Source of the DNA: Brachynemurus nebulosus
Lineage: Eukaryota; Arthropoda; Insecta; Neuroptera; Myrmeleontidae
Direction: 5' to 3'
DNA: 64,000 bases
NCBI GenBank assembly: GCA_035578155.1
Contig: JAPWDM010000001.1
Span: forward strand, 8,272,670-8,336,669
Shown here: positions 32,230 through 43,695 of the stretch, piece by piece
How positions within the stretch are numbered: position 1 is the stretch's first letter
Layout of the letters: each line of letters starts with the position of its first letter
The notes under the pieces: generated by a model
Seen by the model: only the letters and a program-made list of their open reading frames with translations
Databases searched by the model: none
Told to the model about the DNA's origin: nothing
Position numbers and translations under genes: made by a program

Positions 32230-34015
32230 ACGGCGAACCACTAGTGTGACATTTTGAAAAATCGAAACTTGATAGTCTAAACCTTTAAGGGGTGGTTTAC
32301 TTGAGAGTCGTTAAAAAAAATCGATTTTTTTGTTTGTAGAAATTGGTAGCTAATTATGTGTAGAATATGTTCCCAAAGTGACTTTGCTGAAAGTAATTTA
32401 AGGGAAGGTTTATTTGAGATTTGCTAAAAAAATCGATTTTTTTTTTTTGCCAAAATTGATAGCAAATTATGTGTAGAATATGTTTCCAAAGTGATTTTAC
32501 TGAAAATAATTTAAAAACAAGATTCTTGCACATTAACCGAATCCAGCTTTCTATAAAAAAAAAAAGGATTCAAAAAACGTAGTTCACGCAATAATGAGTA
32601 TTAAATATAAAATTTTGAAAATACGTTTCTTTATATATATTTTATAATATCTCGGAACTACATTTTTGGAACTAGTGGACACGATAACTCAAAAACTATT
32701 CGATGGATCCTTTTTTTTTAATTTTTTATTTTAAAGATAATTCAATTCTTCGGCCCCTCTACCTAAGTTCGATACACTTTCAATATTTTTTTTATTTTTA
32801 AATTTGCTTTAAAGAGCGAAAAATAAGACAAAAATCGTAATCAAAAGTTCAAACATCCGCCATTTTTTTTCTTTCAGCAATTTATTGATATTATAGGTAG
32901 AGGTGCCGGTACTCTTCATATATTTTATAAATCTTTTTCGTTTTTGGATTTCGGTGGTTTATTACCGGCGCTAGGATGTCCACCAGCAAGGCATTGTATT
33001 TTCGGATCGTCACACTGCACTATCTATACAATGGACACTTTTTTATATTTTTCCTTGAAAATTTTTTTTTTTTTGTAGTTTAATGCTTAATAAATATGTG
33101 CACAAAATTTGAAATTGATATTTACTTCCGTTCTTGAGAAAACAGTTCTAGAAAAATACATAATTTTTAAGGACTCTCGAGTAAACCTCCCCTTAAAAAT
33201 AACATATGTACTAAAATTTCAAGTGCATATCTCAAATAGTTTTTGAGTTACAGCCATCTGAAGAGCGGATTCTCATTTTCATTGTTAATTTTACAGTATT
33301 AAAAAATGTATGAAAGATGATAGTTCCGGGAGTTTCTGGACGTGGCTGCCAGCCACATGTTGTGGAGCAGCTAGACCCTGGCATATTTAAACGACTTCAT
33401 CTAGTTTTACTATGACCGTTATAGTGAGTACATCGTAAATAATTTTAGTAAAAATTCTCAGTGATTAAAACTCAAAGGTAAGGTAAAGAAGAACTACATT
33501 TTTCAAATTTGCTGCAGTTGTAACTCGAAGACAAATCATACGATCGATTTGATTCTTATTTCAACTTCTTTTATATATGTTTTTCCGTATCATGAACCTC
33601 CAGTTTTCCGATCGAATAAAAAATGTAATTTTGGCAGGCCAAAAATCGTCAAATTTTCACGCAAAATTTGAATTTTTTTTTAAATTCCGCCATCTTGTTA
33701 AATTTCAATTTTTCTTTTTCGATTGAGGTTCACGGTACGAGCAATACCTTCTAGTTTAATATTCTTTTTTATTTTTTTATTTCCAGCACTGTGAAGGTCG
33801 CTATCACTGCAGCAGTTGAGGGACTTTTTTTTCGGAGCCTTGGGAGATTGCGAATAACTCGTTGAATTTTCAATTTTTCGGTCCAAAATGTATTTATGTA
33901 TTTATTATATATCCATAAATATATCCTTAAAATATTAAAACATTCCATGCAGTAGTTTTCTTTAAAAAAATTCCCAAAAATTCCCTTTTATTCAGCCGGT
34001 CACACTAGTGGTCCC
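32230..34015. mobile_element. Outer element with CACTAGTGTGAC ends (tentative)
   Basis: ACCACTAGTGTGAC at about 32238 and its inverse GTCACACTAGTGGT at about 34000 bracket 1.8 kb. The CAC start recalls Transib/CMC-type ends, but no transposase and no clear duplication are seen. Phrases such as CGCCATTTTTTTTC and CGCCATCTTG occur inside. Contains the TTAA element 32289-33192. Confidence 0.4.
32289..33192. mobile_element. TTAA-flanked non-autonomous element
   Basis: Ends GGGGTGGTTTACTTGAGAGTC and inverse (GACTCTCGAGTAAACCTCCCC), directly flanked by TTAA at 32285-32288 and 33193-33196. TTAA targets are used by piggyBac and Kolobok. An internal direct duplication (AATTATGTGTAGAATATGTT at about 32352 and 32466) is visible. 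No transposase. Confidence 0.6.
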
Positions 34016-34120
34016 CCTTAAGGAGGATTCAAAAAATAATTCAAAATAATCTTTGATAATGGTTATTTTCAATTTTAGTTAAGATAATTCCGTTTTCGAT
34101 AAATCTACAAGCGATCAACC

Positions 34121-34262
34121 CCGTAGTAAGGTTACAGTGGTTCTGTGTCATAAGTAGTAAGATCACAGCAGTTCTGTATCAAAAGTAATAAGGTTGCAGC
34201 AGTTCTATATAAAAATAGTAAGGTTACAGCGATTCTAGACCCAAAGTAGTAAGGTCATAGTG
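34121..34262 (+). repeat. Tandem ~33-bp repeats
   Basis: GTAGTAAGGTTACAG...TTCTG-type units recur four to five times, with variants such as GTAGTAAGATCACAGC and AATAAGGTTGCAGC. They lie just upstream of the 72-aa ORF at 34291. Confidence 0.65.
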
Positions 34263-34290
34263 ATATGAAAAGATCTATTAAAATGAAAAC

Positions 34291-34509
34291 ATGATGCCGA
34301 TAACATTGCTGAGCAACTGCAGTCCCACAAGATCTAACCTTTATTCGAAATTACTAAATCGTTTCCATGTAGGTCATTCTACCTTTGATTGTACGAATCT
34401 GTACAATGTAAAAGTAACAAAATGCCATAAATCGTTGTATTATTGTGAAACAACATTGGGTAATAAATTTAAATTAAAAGTTAGAAAAACTGAAAGTAAA
34501 TTAAGGTGA
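34291..34509 (+). CDS. Candidate small gene or terminal exon (72 aa)
   Basis: ATG ATG at 34291 opens 72 codons ending in adjacent in-frame stops (TGATGA). AATAAA follows at 34552-34557. Amino-acid composition is more protein-like than neighbouring AT-rich ORFs, with four Cys and a basic C-terminus (KFKLKVRK). CTGCAG at 34317-34322 could be a splice acceptor, which would make this a last exon. No family recognised. Confidence 0.3.
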   Translation: MMPITLLSNCSPTRSNLYSKLLNRFHVGHSTFDCTNLYNVKVTKCHKSLYYCETTLGNKFKLKVRKTESKLR

Positions 34510-34557
34510 TGATTGGAAGCTAAAATTTAGAAAGTAAAATGAATTAAACTGAATAAA

Positions 34558-37500
34558 CTTTAACAACGCTTATTAATCAAAACTTCTAAATTTACAAAGT
34601 TTCTGATTGTTTTATTATTTTACCTTTCGTGAAAAATAGGCGTAACCGCGTTATGTACAATATAATACATTATTAACTATTTACACATATTAAACGTAGA
34701 ATGGCCACGGAAATACGCAAAGATTATCACGGGAGAAAATAATCTTAATCCTAAACAACCCTATACTAATAAACAGGAAAAAATAAAGATTAAATATGGA
34801 TAACACAAATGTATGTAAAATAACTATAAAACATACAATTGCTTAAACAAAATGAAATAAGATTTCATTAAAAAAACCTCACGTATGAATAATTTTCACC
34901 AAATATGAATTATGAATGTGGATAAATACTAAACTATTAACACTAAACTACACTAAAAATCTCCCGAATTATCCGAACGTATTGTTATAACATACTTGAA
35001 TAAATATTTAATTACTCAAATCAGGAGAATCATTATCATGAAGTCTTAGGTACTAAATTATATACTGCAAGATAGTAGAAAGCTATCTCCAAACTGACTG
35101 AATGTAATGCAATGCAACAATACAACAACCTTTCTGGTCTTTTCAGCTGACTTAAATATGTTTGTATCTTTTGTTTGGAAGTCGCTTGCGCACTATCTCA
35201 CAGAATTTTCTAGATAAGTAAATAAAATGGTTTACTTTATGAAATTTTGTAACCATATACGTATCATGAATTAATTACTAAATATTTTAAGCTGTATGTA
35301 TGTGATACAATAATCATAATATAGAACAGGGTTGGAATGCGTTGGTATATGTTTTAAATGTTATAAATTAATTTTAAGAAAATTATATTGAAAATATTCA
35401 AGTAACATACTGGCTACATTTAAAATACATTGCAATTGTACGAAATTCGCTTTCAGGTCCTGCAAATTAATTTTACACCGGGCTCCGCCTTTAGTCGGGC
35501 CAACACTGCAAGTTTTATTTGTAAATAGGAATTAAAATAATTTACTAATTTTTTCAAAATATTTGTCACGTTAAGTATTTTACTGGAAATTTGTCTTAAT
35601 ACGTACAACATTAAAAAAATCAATTTTACAAAGATTTTTACATTTAATGTCAGGAATAATTATGCTCATAGTTAGTTTAGTTTTTAACTTAGCTATTACA
35701 AATTTGACATGACCAAATAATCTCACAACAAAAAAGAATTTAATCGTTAAAAAAATTCAATTTTTTTTTATAAAATTTTCAAAAAAGCTTACAAATTGAC
35801 TTATTACATTTTTATGTACATTTCTATTTTATAAGCTTAACAAAGTACATATTATATAACAACAGACAAAAACTATATTATAAAACAAATTTTACAATTA
35901 AGCTAGTTATTTATTAAAAATATAAAATGTTCTATTTTGACAAAGCTTATCACAGAAAAAGTCCACACTATTTCATTTTTGAGAGAGATACCAAAAAAAC
36001 GTAATCAAAAAATTTTATAAAAACATGACTAGAGTGGCTATTATACTATCCATGTAGTATAATATATAACATGCAAGAATCGAACCGGGATATATGCAGA
36101 ATATTAGTTTGCATATAAAGTACTGTCTGTGTGTATTTTTAAATGTATCTATCGATGGCTAAATGTGTGGTTATTGTCAAAAGCCTGGGTACACTCACGA
36201 ACGTAAATGGCGATTTAGGTAATGATTAAAATTTTTAAAACATGAGTTAAAGTGGAAGCTGAACATTTAAGTATTTATTTTTTAAAAAAAGTTAAAAATT
36301 TTGAGTTACTAGAAGATTTTAATAATAGGTGTTATGCAACATTTTTCAATAATTCATTTTTTTGCACAATTTGAAATATTCTATGCTAAAGTATCATATA
36401 TTAAAATTTGGTTCCATTAGGTTCAATAGTTTTATAGAAATTCAATAATAAACATGTGCTATTGTATGGCAAGTATATACATATAAATGAAAAGTTTCAA
36501 ACGCTTCTACTGTAAAATTATAAAAATCTTACATTACACTGTCTTCATTTAATAAATAAAACATATTTAGTTCAGTTTAATTTTGAATGGTATCAACAAA
36601 GTTGTGAGCGCTGAATTAACATGAGTTAGTGTTAATCAATTGAATATCTAATAGAAGCAAATGAATTGACCATAGAATTCAACGAGTTTACGCAGCAGTT
36701 AGTCAGTATATTGAATTATATAATTCTATTCAAATGATTCTATTCTGTTAACATGATTCAATGGTGGTTTCAATTGAATTGGCTTGTGTAAACCTAGTAA
36801 TAATCTCTTTATGAAAAAGTGATGTTAAATCCATCCATCGCGATAAAAATAAAACACATTTCTTAAAGAAATTTGGTTATGTTGATACCAAAAATGAAAA
36901 TCTGCCACTTAAAATAGTCAGATCTTGCCAACAGATTTAAATTAACCATTTTTTTATAGCCACTAATTTAAACAAAAATGAACTTATTGACGTCATTAGA
37001 CCTATTACATTATTGTAGAACCCGAAAAACCATAACTTATCCGACTGAAACATGAAATTTGAGTTACACGAAAATTTTCAGTAGTGCAAGTTAACATTCG
37101 GAAAACAAGTCATTTCCTGAATGAATTTGGCTATTTTGAATAACAGAATTGAAAATTTCACACCCAAATTACTCAGATTTCAGTACAACATACTTTCAGA
37201 AACTCCAAAACTGTAATTTTGATAACAGAAACATGAAATTTGGATCTATTTAGAGATTTTCGTGCTTTCTTTGATAAAATTGAAACTATAAAGACGAAAA
37301 ATAAGTCACATTTTTTCTGAATGAATTTACCTTTTAGGACCATTTAAGATTGGGAGAATTAGTTTTGTCAAATAAGTGACGAGTAGAGTCGGATTTACAT
37401 AGGGCAAATTGGGGTAGGAGATAAGTCTTCTTTTTTGCTCGTCAACTATATTTTTCGGGGAAAATAGAAAAAATTTCGAAAATTTCCTTGATTGCCTTAC

Positions 37501-37875
37501 CACAGAAGTACGCAGGGAACTTCACGTTTCAAGTACTCACGGACCTTTAAATGAGAAGTACTCAAGGCCCTTTCAAAGTAAATTAGTTCGGATCGGGTTT
37601 ATGTATAAGAAAGTAGACTACCAAATAAATCATAAGGACTAGTAAAGCGTAGCTTGTATAATACAAAAGATTGAATACCTGTATACCGGTATATTTGATC
37701 GAGGTATCATATTTTTTATGGAGTGTATACTTATTTTATATACTGTATTTCGAGGTACGCTCTGGTACGTTTTCATACTCTCAGAATTAATATCGTTTTT
37801 AGAAATTAAAATGATATAATTGAATTGTAACGATCAAAGTGAGGAGAGAGGTAGACGGATGGGATTTTACACGTA
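34558..37875. other. Unassigned AT-rich DNA
   Basis: No gene or clear element ends. A phrase at 37385-37410 (AGTCGGATTTACATAGGGC) resembles an old hAT terminus. Confidence 0.35.
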
Positions 37876-38094
37876 TCAAACAGTAACAGTATATTTTGGC
37901 CCGCTATTGATATTGTATATATAATTGAATTTTATTTTGTAATCATATTTTGAACCGTCTATGATCAATTGATATGCAACATGTAACATGGGATGTTCTA
38001 AATATTCTTGTACGCTTATGAATTTTTGATAAACTAAAATGTAATTTGGATGAGTGAAACCTTTATCACTACTGAATAATTTTACTTTAATCAT
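37876..38094 (-). CDS. Candidate small gene (72 aa)
   Basis: Minus-strand ATG at 38094 (GGAAAATG context), stop TGA at 37876-37878. TATAAAT lies roughly 20-25 bp upstream on the same strand (about 38115-38121), so a start would fall near the ATG. The product has a mixed, soluble-looking composition (Asp, His, Pro and Gly spread throughout; LEHPMLHVAYQLIIDG in the middle), unlike the Phe/Ile/Lys-rich random ORFs around it. No homologue recognised; it may be an exon, a small gene or a captured fragment. Confidence 0.3.
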   Translation of the reverse strand: MIKVKLFSSDKGFTHPNYILVYQKFISVQEYLEHPMLHVAYQLIIDGSKYDYKIKFNYIYNINSGPKYTVTV

Positions 38095-39068
38095 TTTCCA
38101 GTAAATGAACTCATTTATATAAATTTACTAATTCTGGTTAACCTTAATTACTAAAACGAGTGTGTGAAAATGTTTGGGTATATTTTTTTTGTGGTAAATT
38201 TTTTAAATAAATTTTGCTAATTTATTTAAAACCTTACCACGTTAATAACTTGCGTGACGACTGTATTTCGTTTGTGCGTGAAAGTCAACGACCGTCATGC
38301 GTCTGGTGCATGTTAAGATGTGCCTATACTTGCATTGACACTTGAATTTAGACCAGATTTACACTTGTTTAGCAATAGTAAAGCAAGTTACTTAATGATG
38401 ATACTAAAAGTTACTTTTGTCATAGACATTTCGTCACTTGATAATTGGTTTCTTCCAAGTCTATTTTTGAGAAATTTTTTCCTGATGGTGGAAAAAAAGT
38501 TGACTTGGATCAGCTGACAATTTACTACAAGTGCAAGTAAGAAATTTAGTAATCTGTTTAGTAAAGTAAATAGAAACATGTCCCATTTACTTGTACAAGT
38601 AGCTTAGCCCCATTTTATATTTTACGAACTCGTTACTTGTTACTTACTCGTTACCGCTTTCGTTTAGTAAAGTGTCTAGATGTTTTTAGTATACATCAGA
38701 CATTGTGAGTTTGGCTGCACAAACATAATTGACTTTAGTTTTTCAACTATAAAAAATTAAGATATATCAAATAAAATATTTAACAATTGTAAATAATTTT
38801 GTGCTTAGATTAATGCTTTCTTTTTTGATATTTATGTTAACACTTTCAGTCCCATGGTTTCGGCATCCGAAACCAACCAAAACATCCCCAGAGGCCGACT
38901 AAGATCAATGATTAATTGATTAGTTGGTTACGTACTATGTGTGAGATGTTTATCATCATTCATCACACGGATGTGTTCCTACTCACACAAATACATTCCT
39001 ACAACACAAACTACTCTTTTGTGCCTATGTATAAAAAATTTTAAGATAAACAAAAATTATATGAAAAA
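38095..39068. other. Unassigned DNA, probably old MITE material
   Basis: GACCAGATTTACACTTG (about 38351) and repeated AAGTTACTT/AGTAAAGTAA phrases to about 38670 suggest a degraded inverted-repeat element. TTAACACTTTCAGTCCCATG near 38837 resembles a piggyBac-type end. Confidence 0.35.
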
Positions 39069-39072
39069 TTAA

Positions 39073-39499
39073 CTCTTTGCACTCAAGCAAAAAAAAAAGT
39101 GAGTTTTAAATAGGCTGGTAAGACATGTAGCACATGACAACGACCGACGTTCTTCTTTTGACGGATTCTTTTGACGTTCTAACCTTGTTTCCCCAAAGTT
39201 GAATACTAAATGCGCTAAATACGTCCTCAATGCTGTTTTTATTAGTTTTTAATTTTAAAAAGATAATTCAATGTGATTTTGTATTATTTTATTTACAATT
39301 TTTCTAATAAATGAATGTGTTTGCAGTTATTAAATAAAATATTCATGTAATGTGAAGTATGAGCAGTCATTACAGTTCAACATTCAGTGTGTCATGTGGT
39401 ACATGTCTTATGATCCAACAGACAAAACACCTTTAAATATGGTACAGTTAATGGACAAACCACCTTGTCATGCTGTACATGTCTTATAAGCGCAAAGGG
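39073..39499. mobile_element. TTAA element with piggyBac-like ends
   Basis: Left CTCTTTGCACTC and right inverse of CCCTTTGCGCTT, flanked by TTAA at 39069-39072 and 39500-39503. Subterminal GACATGTAGCACATGACAA is inverted as TTGTCATGCTGTACATGTC. No transposase; 427 bp. Confidence 0.6.
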
Positions 39500-39500
39500 T

Positions 39501-39605
39501 TAATTTATATTTGTAAATAATAAACAAATATTTTGCAAAGTAAAATATTTGTTTATTATTTACAAATATGGAATACCATAAGGTAACGCTCAAATCTATT
39601 AATAT
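39501..39605 (-). repeat. Hairpin-forming dispersed repeat, copy 2
   Basis: TTTGTAAATAATAAACAAAT and its inverse around GCAAAG, then GTAACGCTCAAATCTATTAA. It matches 13441-13604 in inverse orientation but lacks about 55 bp of the middle. It abuts the TTAA element directly. Confidence 0.65.
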
Positions 39606-39944
39606 TAATTTATATTTTTAAATAAAATTGATTTGAATGTCAGTGTATATGTAGTATGTACGTATCACGTACGTATGTTTACAGTTTTACACATACATGT
39701 TGAACTGTGTTGAATCTATTCAGTGTTTGAATCATTTTATTTTATGTATTCGTTCTATGACAGTGCTCGGGCCTCATAGTGTTAATTATAGTTGGAAATC
39801 TAAAGTTGGTCTTGTTTGTCCAACCCAACTTACGATATCTGGTATACGTACACAGACGCCTAAATATTATTATGTATTTTAAATTTTACTTATACGTAGT
39901 AAATATTTTTTTATTGTAAATATCAAGAGTAACTTTAGTAACTA

Positions 39945-40160
39945 CACGGAGAGAAAATTCCTATAAAAATTACTGTGCTCATACTACAATCGACGTGTAA
40001 CAGGCGAACATATCCAATTCTTGTACGGTAAAATTATAAAAATTATAGTTATATTATTGTAATTTTTATAATTTTACCGTACAAAAATTGGATATGTTCG
40101 CCTGTTACACGTCGATTGTAGTATGAGCACAGTAATTTTTATAGGAATTTTCTCTCCGTG
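39945..40160. mobile_element. CACGGAGAG MITE, near-perfect 216-bp palindrome
   Basis: CACGGAGAGAAAATTCCTAT at both ends in inverse, TA duplications at 39943-39944 and 40161-40162, and arms complementary almost to the centre. A second copy enters the window end at 63898. Confidence 0.8.
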
Positions 40161-40162
40161 TA

Positions 40163-42151
40163 AAACCGTGTAAATTTGGCATAACTGTGTGCAGACTTCC
40201 ACTAATGAAAAAAAAAAAAAAAAATAGTTAAACTACTTGCATTAGTAACTTCCTTTAACTACTAAATAAACACTTGCATATTCGGCGTTATATCAAGGTA
40301 TAAACATCTAAGAAAAAGTTACATCAAAGGAATGGGCTGATGGTCGGAAAATGACTGATGCTTACCCAACTCCTTTTAAGGTTCCAACAATATTAGTTGT
40401 ATACAAATGATGTGGTTTATTCAAAGGAAATATACATACAAGTAAAGTACTTCGATGTATTAATCTTATTAAACCACTATAGTGCAAGTTAGGTCTTCCT
40501 AATATAGCATGTTCATTATTTACTAAACAACCACATTTAATTTCGATTTAACGTAACGCATATATATACTTTCAAGGTACCAATTTCACAGATGATTATT
40601 ATTTTGTAAATTGATCCTTAGCGCGCTCACTTGTTCACCAACAAATAAAATAAAGCTATAGATCATCTGTTTAAACAATTACTTAATTTCCCATTATACC
40701 CTCACAGATATTATTAAATACGAGATCTTACGTGGAAATTTTTATTGTTATGTAAATGCAGATAATCTATTTTCAACCAGAAACACCGACTAAGCGAAAA
40801 AAACTCATTTAATTAAAATTACTAAGGCATGTAATTTGGAACTTTTTTGACACAAAAAACATTTTTAATCGAAGTGTTTAGATTTAATTAATTTAAATAC
40901 CGTTTTTTTGTATTTACACGTTATATGTCCACTGTTAATTAATTACGTAGTTAAAATCTTCTTTTAATATTTAACGAACACTCTTTTTTTTTTTGATAAA
41001 TGTAATTAACATTGATAGGATATCCGCCTGTACACATGTTTCGATCGTCCTATTCAATTGTAAATGTAATTTGGAACTGAATTGATTGAAACAAAATGCA
41101 CCATAGGCTCTAATTATCTCTTAACATATGAAATTGAATGAGAAAAATAAATTTGTAATGTTTATTTGACGCTTAACGCTGAATTTCATATTAAATTCAA
41201 ATATTAATTTTAGTTTATGTTTGTGTTTCTCATGTGAATTGAGCCAACGGTCAAACAGGCGGGTTATAATGTAAATAGCAAATAAATTCATATTTTTGTT
41301 AAATAATAAAATTTCCAAAAAAATATTGTCTTTTTTTTTTAAATCTAAATTTACATACATTTTTATTTTTAAATTTATGTATTGAACAATATTAAATAAT
41401 ATTGGAATAAAATAGTGGAATAATTCGGTTTATATTTCAAACAGAATTTATGATTAACAGATTGTCAATATTTTGAATGATCTCATAGAATATATGTTAA
41501 AGAAATCTAGCATTGACGCTACTACTTTGCTTTGGTAGGTGGTACTACGGTGTTATCTCATAAAGCATATAGTTTCGTTATTAGATAGTTATTCGAACTT
41601 GAGGTATTCGACTACAGATTATTTGAAGGGAATGTTCTCTCAGCCTCGACACACGAATTGGACTGAAACTGGAATATAAGGCGTCCCATTTCCGATGATT
41701 TTGTAGGCGAGATAAACAAAAGTATGGAGTTAGTAAAAAATTAGTATTGGCGTCTGGTTTTCGATTTTGAAGAATTGTCAAGTGACTAGCTTCTTGTCCA
41801 TTGTAAAACGCTAGGGTTATCTTTTTTGTTTTTAAAAGTAGCAAAAAATTTCTACGTATTTTCGTGTATAGAATTGATACTACGCTTTAGCTGTCTAATA
41901 TACTTTAGTTACAAAATTGTGGGAAAATGGGACACTCTGTATGTCAGTCTTTAATATATATTAAAAAGTCATTTTCTTGCATTAGATATTCTTTAGTAAA
42001 AGCTTGGTAATTTTTTTAATAAAAGCAGATTTTAATTAAAAATGAAGGTAGATAATATATTATGAACGAGGACGCTAACACATAGGATTTCAAAATTTGC
42101 ATCGACTATAAATGGAGTTCGAAATTTTTAATTTATTATATACCCGAAGTA
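40163..42151. other. Unassigned AT-rich DNA
   Basis: An 87-aa ORF at 41581-41844 (minus) has no supporting signals. GGGACACTCTGTATG at about 41929 is a phrase typical of insect MITE ends. No gene called. Confidence 0.35.
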
Positions 42152-42980
42152 ATATATTTAGACAATTACGTCACAAATTAGTTCAACCCTTCAAAATGAC
42201 GTCATATAGATTTTAAACCAATAACTGAATACAAAATTTTTAATACTCCTTAAAAATACTCCTTCTCGATTTAACATTACGAGTTAGAAAAAGATAATAT
42301 AATAATATAATCCAACCTAATTAAACAAAAACAACTGAAATATTAATGATAATAATATAAAGAGGCGACTTACGTCGTTACCTATTTGTAACCACACTCC
42401 AGAAGAAGACGTAATTATAATGAGTTGTCTGTCAAATGTTACTCTTAATAAGATTTTCAAATGTGTTTAATTTTGTACAGTAAGGCTCAACGTAATGGTA
42501 AACTAGTAATTAGATTTTACCGTGCAAATGGTTTAAATAGTTATAAATTATAGCTATTTAATGACAAACAAATCAACCAAACTTTTCAATCTTATACCTA
42601 AACTTTTTCTATCAATAACAACTCACTCATATTTTATTTTAAAAATGCCTACTTTTTTAGCTTATCGTACTTTTTAACTTGACCTAGTAGTGTACTTTTA
42701 AATAGTTTTAGAAATCAGTTTACTTATTGCAATTCAAATGTTTGATGAATTTCTGCCAGGAAAATTCAGCTACTACACCATATCTCACCAGGTCACCATA
42801 AAAAACGCTTGTATATTCTCCAGCCGCCATATTGAAATCACTGTTGTGTGAGGAGAATTTTGCTACGCATATTTGAAAAATAGAGTCCATAACCTTTAAT
42901 TTGAGATATTGCAGATCTATTTTAAGCAACAACAATTTTTGAAAGCAGGGTGTCCCGTTCAGAAAGAATGTCCTAGAAAG

Positions 42981-42983
<3 letters not shown>

Positions 42984-43046
<63 letters not shown>
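42984..43046. repeat. (TA)n tract left of mariner
   Basis: Alternating A/T between the left palindrome arm and the mariner end. Confidence 0.95.
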
Positions 43047-43047
<1 letters not shown>

Positions 43048-43601
43048 GAGGCATGTTTTTAAAGTAAGTACCGTTTTGATATAAAAAAATCAACAAGTAA
43101 ATTTTTCAAACAAAACTATTTATCTGAAAGAGCATTCTTTCCTCTACTTCTCTACATAATTTCCATTATTATTAAGGCACTTGTCGTATCTTGGGAGCAG
43201 CTTTTGTATGCCGTCGTCAAAGAAGCTTGCCGCCATACTGGACAACCACTGCTGCACAGACGTTTTTACTTCTTTATCACGTTCGGACACAATTTCGTAG
43301 AAAACACTTCTTGATACAGCAAGAAATTTTTCAGCTAAGGACGAAATTGTGAACCGTCTGTTCTCTTTAACTTTACAGTCCACTTTTTGAATGGGATCAT
43401 CGGTAATGACTGAAGGTCGCCCACTTCGTTCCTCATCATGAACGTTTGTGCGGCCATCTTTGAAGGCCCTAACCCATTTCCGCACCATTCCTTCACTCAT
43501 AATGTTTTCACCATAAACTTCACTGATTTGACGATGAATGTCAATTGCTTTTAATAAGCCTTTAGCACAGAGAAAACGAATTACAGCACGCACTTCACTT
43601 C

Positions 43602-43603
<2 letters not shown>
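43047..43603 (-). mobile_element. Mariner remnant at the palindrome centre
   Basis: CGAGGCATGTTTTTAAAGTA at 43047 is a mariner 3' terminal repeat joined to (TA)n. The opposite end is lost: the sequence stops at the transposase start codon region and enters (TA)n at 43604. Confidence 0.75.
43144..43593 (-). pseudogene. Mariner transposase with central deletion
   Basis: The N-terminal HTH region (FLCAKGLLKAIDIHRQISEV...VRKWVRAFKDGR...SGRPSVITDD) and the second HTH up to SVFYEIVSER are kept. Sequence then jumps to the extreme C-terminus (SFFDDGIQKLLPRYDKCLN) without the DD34D catalytic core. About 150 of about 345 residues remain. The start is damaged: the codons before VRAVIRF contain an extra A after the ATG, so the original start is out of frame. 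Confidence 0.8.

Positions 43604-43693
<90 letters not shown>
43604..43693. repeat. (TA)n tract right of mariner
   Basis: Alternating A/T between the mariner remnant and the right palindrome arm. Confidence 0.95.

Positions 43694-43695
<2 letters not shown>

Noticed and set aside
36068..36095. Inverse of GGTTCGATTC, a tRNA B-box match
   Set aside because: No upstream A box or cloverleaf could be built around it.
41581..41844. 87-aa minus-strand ORF with a Ser/Arg-rich C-terminal half
   Set aside because: No promoter, splice or polyA context and no motif I can name.
42720..42935. 71-aa ORF duplicated in both palindrome arms (also 43732-43947)
   Set aside because: It starts at a non-ATG codon in one or both copies and lies in repeat sequence with CGCCATATTG-type phrases common in insect dispersed repeats. 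No promoter or family seen.
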